DNA of 64,000 bases from Ryuthela nishihirai (taxonomy: Eukaryota > Arthropoda > Arachnida > Araneae > Heptathelidae): positions 1,098,704-1,162,703 of the forward strand of contig JAWZYU010000034.1 in NCBI GenBank assembly GCA_038380435.1, in the 5' to 3' direction. Below are positions 25,101-37,100 of this stretch, piece by piece. Every line of letters starts with the position of its first letter. Positions within the stretch are counted from its first letter, which is position 1. The notes under the pieces were generated by a model. The model searched no databases, was not told the origin of the DNA, and was given only the letters and a program-made list of their open reading frames with translations. The position numbers and the translations under genes are program-made.

Positions 25101-28100
25101 GTCTCGTAATCTGCAGTTCTCAGGTTCGAGTCCCAGCTGGGTTATCGTTGAGATTTATCTCCGCAAAATTCCCCGCCCTGCCCACGGTCAGTAGGGGACA
25201 CCGATGGGCTTGGAAAGACCGCCGTCCGTCGATGGGACGTTAAGCCGTGGGCCCGTGTGCGGGAGAGCCATACCCTGTGCACGTTAAAGAACACGCTGGA
25301 TGGCCTTGACGGAAGGCTACCATCTGTCTCCCAACAGCTGTTCCAGTGGGTCCCCTCCCTCAACCTTCTCTGAGCCTTCGGGGTCCATGTGACCTGGCCA
25401 TTTAGCCCATGGTGTGCAAAAAAGTGCCGCTCAGAAGTAAAACAACCTAACCCCAAAGGCATCGTCAATGCATGATAATCATACCCTACGGTAACCTCGG
25501 CCCCACCCAAAGCTCTATAACGTTCTTTCGGCTGCGACGCATTTTCTTTTTCAATTCGACATCGTCGTCCGACAACGATCCCAACTAGTCCCAATACAAG
25601 TTGTAACTTGTCCAGCGGCATGAATGCTAATGATGTGTGTGCATAACCATTGCTGATTTTTACTAACTTCGCATCATTAACTCTGCTTGCTCTAGGTGCA
25701 CAAACTGTGGTCATTTATAAATATAATTCACGAAGGTCCAGGTGTCACCCTTTTGCTATATATACCTACTTTACCCATAGAGGCAGTAGAAACTCCTGAA
25801 ATGACCATTTCAAGCAATCTGTCTAAATCCTCCCAGATAACCCTTAAATGATCACTCTGAGATGATGGAATTCATCATATTGATTCAATTCTTATCAGAA
25901 AGAAATAAAACTTCTTCAAGGAAGAAATTCTTAACTTTCTCTTTAAAATATGTTAATGCATGTTTTATTTTAAAATGTTTGATTAGTTACATGTTTCAAA
26001 CGTTCTACATATTTTAAATCTTTGTATTTAATTTCAGAGATGTTTGTTTTTAATTTCGATGTTTGTATTAATTTTTTGTTTTTAATGACGATAGATGCAT
26101 TACTGGCTTTAATGTTAGTCCTGTAACATAGTCTGAATATACTTTGGCTGCTTCAAAACTTCATAAATCCCCAGGGATAGATGAAATTACTACGGAAATG
26201 CTTAGAGCTAGGAATGTTTCAGTTACCACTTGGATGACTGAAATTTTAAATACCTTTTATGATAAAGGCATGCTTCCTAAGGATTTTACCAGAGCTATTG
26301 TTATCCCTATTTTCAAAAAAGGTGATCGCAGTTCTTGTGATAACTATAGGTAAAGGTAAAGTTCTTTCCATGATTGTGCTTAATAGAATTAAGAATCTGT
26401 TTGACAGTCAATTGCGTGATGAGCAATGTGGATTCAGAAGTGGTAGGGGATGTGTGGATCAAATATTTTCGCTTAGGCAGATTCTTGAGAAATGTTTAGA
26501 GTTTCAGACACATTTAGTTATTAGCTTTGTGATTTCAAAAAGGCTTTCGATTCTGTTGATCGTCATAATTTGCAGTTGATTGTGAGATCATATGGTATAC
26601 CTGACAAATTAGTTAACATAATGAAAGCTCTCTATAATAACACTGAGTCATGTGTGAGAGTTGGTAAGGCTTAAAGCGATAACTTTAGCATTGCTACTGG
26701 AATTAGACAAGGACCGTTTTGTGTCCTTTTCTCTTTAGTTTGGTTATTGATTATGTTTTTTCAGAATTGCGTGTAAAGAGAAGATTTTGGCCTTAAATTA
26801 TCTAAAGATTTTGAAAATTTCTGCATGAGATTACGCAAATGATTTGGCTTGTTGGCTAATGATGTTGATGGGATAAACTCTTTCATTCGAGCTCTTGATG
26901 AGATTAGTAGTATATAATTTGGCGATAAACAGAGGGAAAACTGAAGTGATGAAAATTTGTCTGGCAGGTGGTGCTTCAGTTGCTTTGAATGACTGCACTC
27001 TTGCACAAGTGTCTCAGTTTAATATCTTGGGAGCTTTGTAACAGATACTGGTGATGTGCGGCATGAGATAAACAAAAGAATATGATTTGCTGCTGGGACT
27101 TTTAAGATTCTTTTTAGGATTCAGGGTAAGGACAATGTGGAGAAATAGGCATACACACTTAAAAACTACAACTATAGAATATATAGTTACTGTATAATAG
27201 CTTGGTTCTTTTTAAGGTTAGGTATGATAGTGGAACATGGACCCTTTGTAAACAGGATAACAAGAAACTTGATGCCTTTGATTTTAGATGCTTACGCAGT
27301 ATCTTGGGTATTAGGTGGTTCGACTTTGTAAGTAACGATGAGATTAGAATAAGGAGTCAGCAACATCCTCTGAGCAGCATATTGTGCAGAAAGCGACTGC
27401 GTTGCTTTGTCCATGTTGTCCGTATGCATAACTATAGATTAACGAATAGGGTTAGGAACAGAATGCCTAAAAACCTCAGGAAAAGGGTTAGGCCTAGGTG
27501 TGAAAGGCAGAATATGTGAAACAGGACCTTGCTAGAATTTCCTACAGTGGGCAAATGCGGACGCTGTAGCTCAGGACAGATGTATCTGACGAACAAATTA
27601 CGCAGTATGGTGGGGCGGGGGTGGCTCAGTCGGTAGCGCGCCAGACTCGTAATCTGTAGTTCCCAGGTTCGAGTCCCAGCTGGGTCAGCGTTGAGATTTA
27701 TCTCCGCAAAATTCCCCGCCCTTCCCACAGTCAGTAGGGGACACCGATGGGCTTGGAAAGGCCGCCGTCCGTCGGATGGGACTTTAAGCCGTGTCCCCGT
27801 GTGCGGGAGAGACATACCCTGTGCACGTTTAAGAACACGCTGGATGGCCTTGACGGGAGGCTACCATCTGTCTCCCAACAGCTGTTATAGTGGGTCCCCT
27901 CCCCCAACCTGCTCTGAGCCTTCAGGGTCCATGTGACCTGGCCATTTAGCCCATGGTGTGCAAAAAAGTGCCGCTCAGAGGTAAAACAACCCAAAGCAGG
28001 ACTACAGGTACATGTGCCGCTGGCACGGTTACCACTCTCACCTCGTCATTGTCGAGCACGTTTGCAGTGATGTCAAGAACGGTTCATTGGAGGGAAGAAC

Positions 28101-31100
28101 GCCAGTCTGTGGTCTTCAGTGATGAAAGCAGATTCTGCATAGGAGCGTCTGATGGTCGTTTATGAGTCCGAAGGCGACAAGGTGAGCGGCTTCTTCCATC
28201 GTGCATCTGCCAGCGACATACAGGGCTGACGCTGGGCATCATGGTGTGAGGAGACATTCACTCTTGTAAATGTCTAGTGTTTGTACAGGGTACACTGAAT
28301 AGCAATACGTATGTCAGCGACATCGTACAGCCAGTGCCCTGCCATATTTTAGTGTAATCCCAAATGTGATATTTCAGAAGGATAACCCCCACCTATACTC
28401 TGCCCAGGCAGATCAACATGCTCTTCAGGCAGTGCACCAAATCCCTTGGCGAGCACGCTCTCCGGACAATTCTTCAATTGAGCATGTCTGGGACTGGGTC
28501 GGACAAAGACTCTTCCGCGGACCGCGGCAGGCAATGACCTTCGCTGAATTACGCATCCAAGTTGAAAGTGCATGGAATGGTATCCCCCAACATGATATCC
28601 AGCATTTGTAGACCGATTGCATGAAAGATTGGAAACTTGTATTACTGCTCAAGGCTCACTCTGTAAAACGTGTTACGAGGGAAACTAGAGTTGGTCTCTT
28701 GAAGGCTGTTGATCGTAGAGTGGCTTGGTTAACTTTAATCGATATTTTAACTCCCAGTTTTAGTAGAGATGCAGGTACTCAGTTAATTCACTCTAATTGA
28801 TTTACTTAACTCTGTAGTTAGGTAACAAACAAAGTTCAATAAAAAGAATCAGGATGATATAAAAATAAAAGGCTGCTCTACTAAGCGAAAGCTGTCTGAG
28901 CAAATTGATACTAGTTCGAGCATTTCACAAAGAGTTCTACTTTCATAGGCATCTGAAGTTAGGCCCCAAGTTCTTTAAAAGTTTAGTTACCTGGATAAAT
29001 CTTAAATTCCTCGTCCTCCAGGAAGGAAAAATCAGTTCAAAACGTTGCATGAAATCCTCGTCTCAGCTTGTGGCACTCGGATAAATAATATGTAAAAATG
29101 AGGGCAGACTTTTAACTTGAAGATATAAGCTCAGCTGATGCAGCTCAAAAGCAAACTACGGGTAAATTCAATGGCTTTACTCACAGCTGGGGTGGGCACT
29201 ATCTAGCTCAGATTTTATGACGCTCTCTGCAACTGACTAATGGGAAGAAGACTCAGAACTGTGCGAGGCTCAGGGCAATATTCTTTATTCCCAATCCAAA
29301 AACAGCTCTCCAGACTTACATTCATGTTCTCTATTAGTTTGGTGGCGGAGAGACGCCGAGAGGATGATAACCATATTAGGTATCCAACCATGTGATGTGG
29401 TTTCTCAGAGAAACTTAATCTCCCCACGGTCTGAAAATAATGGAGTCCATGTAAGGTTCATCAGTGGAAGAGAGATAAAACTCAAAAATAAACTCCTGGT
29501 TCGTTGACTTCTGTTAGGCTTCAGATAAAAAACTGTTTTCTTATAATATTCTAATTTCCATATTATTAGTTATCAAGGGATGCTAATACCATGATAACAC
29601 ATGTAATACTCATTAAAAGGTAAATTAAACATTGCATCACTTCACACGTGTGATCACTTTCCTTTCTCAACTAGTTGTTTCTACTAAATAAATCTCATAG
29701 ATTACGCTTCAGTCGTTAATTGTGTTCCTTTTTTCGATTTCCGCCAGTGTACATTACCTTAACTGTTAATGAAATTGACACCACGCAATGTGAAGACGAA
29801 GTAATGTGATTTGCCTTAATCTACTTCGCAGCTCGGACCAATCCTTGGATGCCAAATGGCTCTGAAGTTCATGGGCACCAGTCATGGCGGCAAAGGAGGA
29901 GCAGTGATCAATACAGCTTCAATTGCAGGTAATTAGCACTTCCTCTCATGTGATCAATACTGCTTCAATTGTCAGGTAATTGGCACTTCCTCTCATGTGA
30001 TCAATACAGTTTCAATTGCAGGTAATTGGCATTTCCTCTCATGTGATCGGTACAGCTTCAATTGTCAGGTAATTGGCACTTCCTCTCATGTGATCAGTAC
30101 AGCTTCAATTGTCAGGTAATTGGCATTTCCTCTCATGTGATCAATACAGCTTCAGTTGCAGGTAATTGGCACTTCCTTTCATGTGATCAATACAGCTTCA
30201 ATTGCAGGTAATTGGCAATTCCTCTCATGTGATCAATACAGCTTCAATTGCAGGTAATTGGCACTTCCTCTCATGTGATCAATATAGCTTCAATTGTCAG
30301 GCAAATGGCACTTCATTTCATGTGATCAATACAGCTTCAATTGTCAGGTAATTAGCCCTTACTCTCATGTGATCAATACAGTTTCAATTGCAGGTAATTG
30401 GCATTTCCTCTCATGTGATCGGTACAGCTTCAATTGTCAGGTAATTGGCACTTCCTCTCATGTGATCAATACAGCTTCAATTGCAGGTAATTGGCACTTC
30501 CTCTCATGTGATCAATACAGCTTCAATTGCAGGTAATTGGCACTTCCTCTCATGTGATCAATACAGCTTCAATTGTCAGGTAATTGGCACTTCCTCTCAT
30601 GTGATCAGTACAGCTTCAATTGTCAGGTAATTGGCATTTCCTCTCATGTGATCAATACAGCTTCAATTGCAGGTAATTGGCACTTCCTCTCATGTGATCA
30701 ATACAGCTTCAATTGCAGGTAATTGGCACTTCCTCTCATGTGATCAATACAACTTCAATTGTCAGGTAATTGGCACTTCCTCTCATGTGATCAATACAGC
30801 TTCAGTTGCAGGTAATTGGCACTTCCTCTCATGTGATCAATATAGCTTCAATTGTCAGGCAAATGGCACTTCATTTCATGTGATCAATACAGCTTCAATT
30901 GTCAGGTAATTAGCCCTTACTCTCATGTGATCAATACAGTTTCAATTGCAGGTAATTGGCATTTCCTCTCATGTGAGCGGTACAGCTTCAATTGTCAGGT
31001 AATTGGCACTTCCTCTCATGTGATCAATACAGCTTCAATTGCAGGTAATTGGCACTTCCTCTCATGTGATCAATACAGCTTCAATTGCAGGTAATTGGCA

Positions 31101-34100
31101 CTTCCTCTCATGTGATTAATACAGCTACAATTGCAGGTAATTGGCACTTCCTCTCATGTGATCAATACAGCTTCAATTGTCAGGTAATTGGCACTTCCTC
31201 TCATGTGATCAATACAGCTTCAATTGCAGGTAATTGGCACTTCCTCTCATGTGATCAATACAGTTTCAATTGCAGGTAATTGGCATTTCCTCTCATGTGA
31301 TCGGTACAGCTTCAATTGTCAGGTAATTGGCACTTCCTCTCATGTGATCAGTACAGCTTCAATTGTCAGGTAATTTGCATTTCCTCTCATGTGATCAATA
31401 CAGCTTCAATTGCAGGTAATTGGCACTTCCTTTCATGTGATCAATACAGTTTCAATTGCAGGTAATTGGCAATTCCTCTCATGTGATCAATACAGCTTCA
31501 ATTGTCAGGTAATTGGCACTTCCTCTCATGTGATCAATACAGCTACAATTGCAGGTAATTGGCACTTCCTCTCATGTGATCAATACAGCTTCAATTGTCA
31601 GGCAAATGGCACTTCCTCTCATGTGATCAATACAGCTTCAATTGTCAGGTAATTAGCCCTTACTCTCGTGTGATCAATACAATTTCAATTGTAGGCAATT
31701 GGCACTTCCTCTCATGTGACAAATACAGCTTCAATTGCAGGTAATTGGCACTTCCTCTCATGTGATCAATACAGCTTCAATTGTCAGGCAAATGGCACTT
31801 CCTCTCATGTGATCAATACAGCTTCAATTGCAGGTAATTGGCACTTCCTCTCATGTGATTAATACAGCTACAATTGCAGGTAATTGGCACTTCCTCTCAT
31901 GTGATCAATACAGCTTCAATTGTCAGGTAATTGGCACTTCCTCTCATGTGATCAATACAGCTTCAATTGCAGGTAATTGGCACTTCCTCTCATGTGATCA
32001 ATACAGTTTCAATTGCAGGTAATTGGCATTTCCTCTCATGTGATCGGTACAGCTTCAATTGTCAGGTAATTGGCACTTCCTCTCATGTGATCAGTACAGC
32101 TTCAATTGTCAGGTAATTGGCACTTCCTTTCATGTGATCAATACAGCTTCAATTGCAGGTAATTGGCACTTCCTCTCATGTGATCAATATAGCTTCAATT
32201 GTCAGGCAAATGGCACTTCATTTCATGTGATCAATACAGCTTCAATTGTCAGGTAATTAGCCCTTACTCTAATGTGATCAATACAGTTTCAATTGCAGGT
32301 AATTGGCATTTCCTCTCATGTGATCGGTACAGCTTCAATTGTCAGGTAATTGGCACTTCCTCTCATGTGATCAATACAGCTTCAATTGCAGGTAATTGGC
32401 ACTTCCTCTCATGTGATCAATACAGCTTCAATTGCAGGTAATTGGCACTTCCTCTCATGTGATTAATACAGCTACAATTGCAGGTAATTGGCACTTCCTC
32501 TCATGTGATCAATACAGCTTCAATTGTCAGGTAATTGGCACTTCCTCTCATGTGATCAATACAGCTTCAATTGCAGGTAATTGGCACTTCCTCTCATGTG
32601 ATCAATACAGTTTCAATTGCAGGTAATTGGCATTTCCTCTCATGTGATCGGTACAGCTTCAATTGTCAGGTAATTGGCACTTCCTCTCATGTGATCAATA
32701 CAGCTTCAATTGCAGGTAATTGGCACTTCCTCTCATGTGATCAGTACAGCTTCAATTGTCAGGTAATTGGCATTTCCTCTCATGTGATCAATACAGCTTC
32801 AATTGCAGGTAATTGGCACTTCCTCTCATGTGATCAATACAGCTTCAATTGCAGGTAATTGGCACTTCCTCTCATGTGATCAATACAGCTTCAATTGTCA
32901 GGTAATTGGCACTTCCTCTCATGTGATCAATACAGCTACAATTGCAGGTAATTGGCACTTCCTCTCATGTGATCAATACAGCTTCAATTGTCAGGCAAAT
33001 GGCACTTCCTCTCATGTGATCAATACAGCTTCAATTGTCAGGTAATTAGCCCTTACTCTCGTGTGATCAATACAGTTTCAATTGTAGGCAATTGGCACTT
33101 CCTCTCATGTGACAAATACAGCTTCAATTGCAGGTAATTGGCACTTCCTCTCATGTGATCAATACAGCTTCAATTGTCAGGCAAATGGCACTTCCTCTCA
33201 TGTGATCAATACAGCTTCAATGTCAGGTAATTAGCCCTTCCTCTCGTGTGATCAATACAGTTTCAATTGTAGGCAATTGGCACTTCCTCTCATGTGACAA
33301 ATACAGCTTCAATTGCAGGTAATTGGCACTTCCTCTCGTGTGATCAATACAGCTTCAATTGTCATTTAATTGTCAGGTAAAACCCACTCGCAGCCTTGAC
33401 CCGTGTTTAAACACACGAAATTTTCACAAGTCCGGAGACGGTTCTTCCAATTCTACCCTTTATGATAGGTTTCAATGTACCCAATGTAGACTTTTGAAAT
33501 GACGCGTCCTAAACCTCCAACTGCTGGGTTTATTAAAATTAGTCTCCATCGGGTTGGTGCCGTCAGATATCTATGTTTCCACGTAGTAACGCAACACCGA
33601 AGAAAAATCGGCTAAAAAATCGTCTCTCCCATCGTTTGCATGCGAGCGTATATCTCATCACTCTAATGAAATCGGATAAAAAATAACTTTTTTGTACGAG
33701 GTAGAATGTTATAGAAAGTAAGAATGCTAAAAAACTTTCATCATGAATGCATGTTAATGGAGTAGGGGACATTAGTTTAATACTTAGACTATAAAAAGAA
33801 TACATTCCTTCACGCGAGCGCGCCCTCACAACTTACCTCCACTAATCCACTGAAATTTTATTTGCAACTGGACTGATAGTCAAAATTTAGCAAACGAAAC
33901 CACTTAACCCACTCGCAGCCTTAACTATGCTAGCCTACCAACAACTTAACTATGCACTGACAAATATGCTCTGATCGAGTCTGAAAATGAAATGTTCGCG
34001 CTTAGAGCTTTTACAAGAGGCGATCTTCTGCCCTCGTTTCGACACTTTCTACACTCACCCCCATGTGATCTGACGGCGGACACAACAAGCTGGTGGTGTG

Positions 34101-37100
34101 CAAAGGTCACGGGCAACGGTGGAATGCGGCGTCTTTGAGAAGAGTGGTGGGTCCTTTTGAGAAGAGTGAGCAGTCTCACAGAAAATAAAAGGAAAAATCT
34201 GATTTTATTCCTCGTGACGAAAAATATTGTAGGTAATAGGGTCGACCTAAAAGATCCGTGTTCGGATCCTCACTCTGGATGGCTTTTAACAAAAGTCCTA
34301 CGAAATTAAAAACTCCCCCATTACGCGATGTTGTTTAAAAATACTTATTATGGCTGTATCCTCAGTACATGACGCAAACTCTTTCCTAGGAAGTAACGCT
34401 ACTCGATGCAGCCCCAGTTACATGCCTTTACATGGTAGAGACTGTGTGGCAGAATGTTAAAGGAGTATGGTTCGACGCAGGAAGAATAGGATTTGACCTC
34501 GTACATTAGAAAAGGGAACAAATCCATCCCCGGTGTCCTTTGTTAGGTGGTAGTATTAGCGTCCTTATAAGCACTCACTTCAAATTTTCATATGACATTC
34601 TGGGGTTAAGTTTCAACTTTTTATTTTTTCCACCCACAGTTTCTGTGGAGCACTGGAGACTTCGATGCAAAGGGTGATCTTTCTCACACTAAAAAACAAA
34701 CTTGGAATACCATAGACAGTGAAGAACTAAAAAAGTCATTAAAACCGTGAATGGACTTATGTGAAACGTAATGTACAGAGCTTCTCAACAGTAATATAGA
34801 CAGGGATCCTCGCCTACTATCAAAGATGAATAGGCCCCTGTGAAGTTCTAACCACACAATCTTCTGTCAGGATCACAAGGGATGTTTTACACATTCAAGG
34901 ACTTTTTCCGACATTCGTTAATCAAAGTGTCTACACATCAGACTCATCATTACACCGACAAACTACCTATCCATAGACTGAGTAAGCATTTAGAATGAAA
35001 AATTGAGTTTGTTTCATTACAACCTCATAACTTAATTTTCAGATGCACTCCACAGATTCGTAAAACTGTCATTACGTATGCTTTCTCTCACAAGATAATT
35101 AAAGTTCGAACACTAATACATCTTCCCTATGTGTATCTCTCTAATAAATCATACAGCCAGAGTAGATAAATCGCAAGCATCATCAGATCTGATTCCTTAT
35201 ATCTGCTTACGACGAAAATCTCACAATAGCCTATTCAATACTTTACCCACGATACAGTATGTGACTAGGTCGTTTAACTAAATTACTTGCATAAACGAAA
35301 ATGTAAAGGGATACCTGTAAATTCGCACACATTTCACCGGATAGGTGAATATTTTCACAATTCTTTTGAAGGTCGAATAACTGTGACGAGAGAGAAAGTA
35401 TAAAAATGCAGCGGGATGGCTGTAAAAACAGCGCAAATACTGTAAGATAGAAAAAACGACTATTAACAAGTGCCATCTAAGGAGTGACCGATAAAAGTCG
35501 CACCTTAGCGGGAGGAGTAATACAGGAAAATTCATAAAATATTGAGCCCCCATGCTAGTAAATCACTGTCCATTGTGTACACACGGATGAATATCACAAA
35601 ATACTTTGCATGTAGTAAACATCCGTAAAGGACCACAGAAGTTTGGAAATTTAAAATCTGAAAACTCACTGTTTATAGTATTTCCGTGAAAAGTCGGCCC
35701 CCAGAATCGATACCTAACTTTGCATTCTCTGACTTCAACCACCGATAAAACGTAACGTAAGCTCTCTCGCGGTTATTTCAAGGTGCTTTCACAAGCTCCT
35801 GGTCCCCCTACTACGTTTCAATAAGCGCATAAGTGTGTGAAGGTGGCTAGCTGCAAACACAAGTTTCGCTACAATATAACACTCAGATGTCTGTTTAGTT
35901 ATTTTTCCCTATTTCTATACTAGTGTGGAATTCTTAGAACAAGTGGTACCGTGCGAAGATTATTACATGTTTTATCACTCTTCGCCCCTTGCACGAAACA
36001 CCAGGATTACGATCGTTTTATGTACCCACGAGTTCACACTGATGTTTTTAAATATTATTCTCAACCGAATATTTGGTGCACATACATCTGAAATATAATA
36101 TTCGCGTGCTTACACAGAAGAGTGAATGTTGTAGACTTGTATCTACACCAGCTATGAACGTTGTTGCAAGAAATTGTGACATTAACGGTCTAATACTTAA
36201 AAAATGAATGGTTAAACCATTGTTACCAGCTTTCTTGTCGCCTTTTAAGCTGGCATCGGGCCCCCTCTGTTACGAACGCTTACGTTTTCTTCTAATGTAA
36301 GAATGCAGGTAGTGTGCTTTCCTATCGCTTCTCTTTCACAATCTTACTTCTGCAATATTTTTTGTCGTGATTTGAAGTATCCTGTTCCGCTCTACAGCTG
36401 ATACGATTACAAAAGAACTTTAAATGTTGCATGTACTAATTCTGGATTTAATATGTGGCCCGCTACCGGAAGTAGTGCATTACCGGTCCAACCCGTGACA
36501 GCGGTCGAGCAAGCTCAAAGCACTCCGTTGAACTATAAAAATAAGATTAATATCGGTTCGGGGAACTCTTAGAATCGCGAGGCATTATGCTTATGGTATG
36601 TAGAGGCGTAATGCTCCACAGACAGTGTTATTTCCAAACAAGATACATAACATTATCAAAAAACGTGTGCTTGCCCGAACCACTTTCGCACGATACCACT
36701 TGTTCTAAGAATTCCACACTAGTATAGAAATAGGGAAAAATAACTAAACAGACATCTGAGTGTTATATTGTAGCGAAACTTGTGTTTGCAGCTGGCCACC
36801 TTCACACACTTATGCGCTTATTGAAACGTAGTAGGGAGACCAGGAGCTTGTGAAAGCACCTTGAAATAACCGCGAGAGAACTTACGTTACGTTTTATCGG
36901 TGGTTGAAGTCAGAGAATGCAAAGTTAGGTATCGATTCTGGGGGCCGACTTTTCACGGAAATACTATAAACAGTGAGTTTTCAGATTTTAAATTTCCAAA
37001 CTTCTGTGGTCCTTTACGGATACATGCAAAGTATTTTGTGATATTCATCCGTGTGTACACAATGGACAGTGATTTACTAGCATGGGGGGCTTAATATTTT

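Noticed and set aside
30294..33045. Many 64-95 codon open frames in the intron 4 array
   Set aside because: They are shifts of one 46/47-bp repeat; three units make a repeated frame and there is no independent coding evidence.
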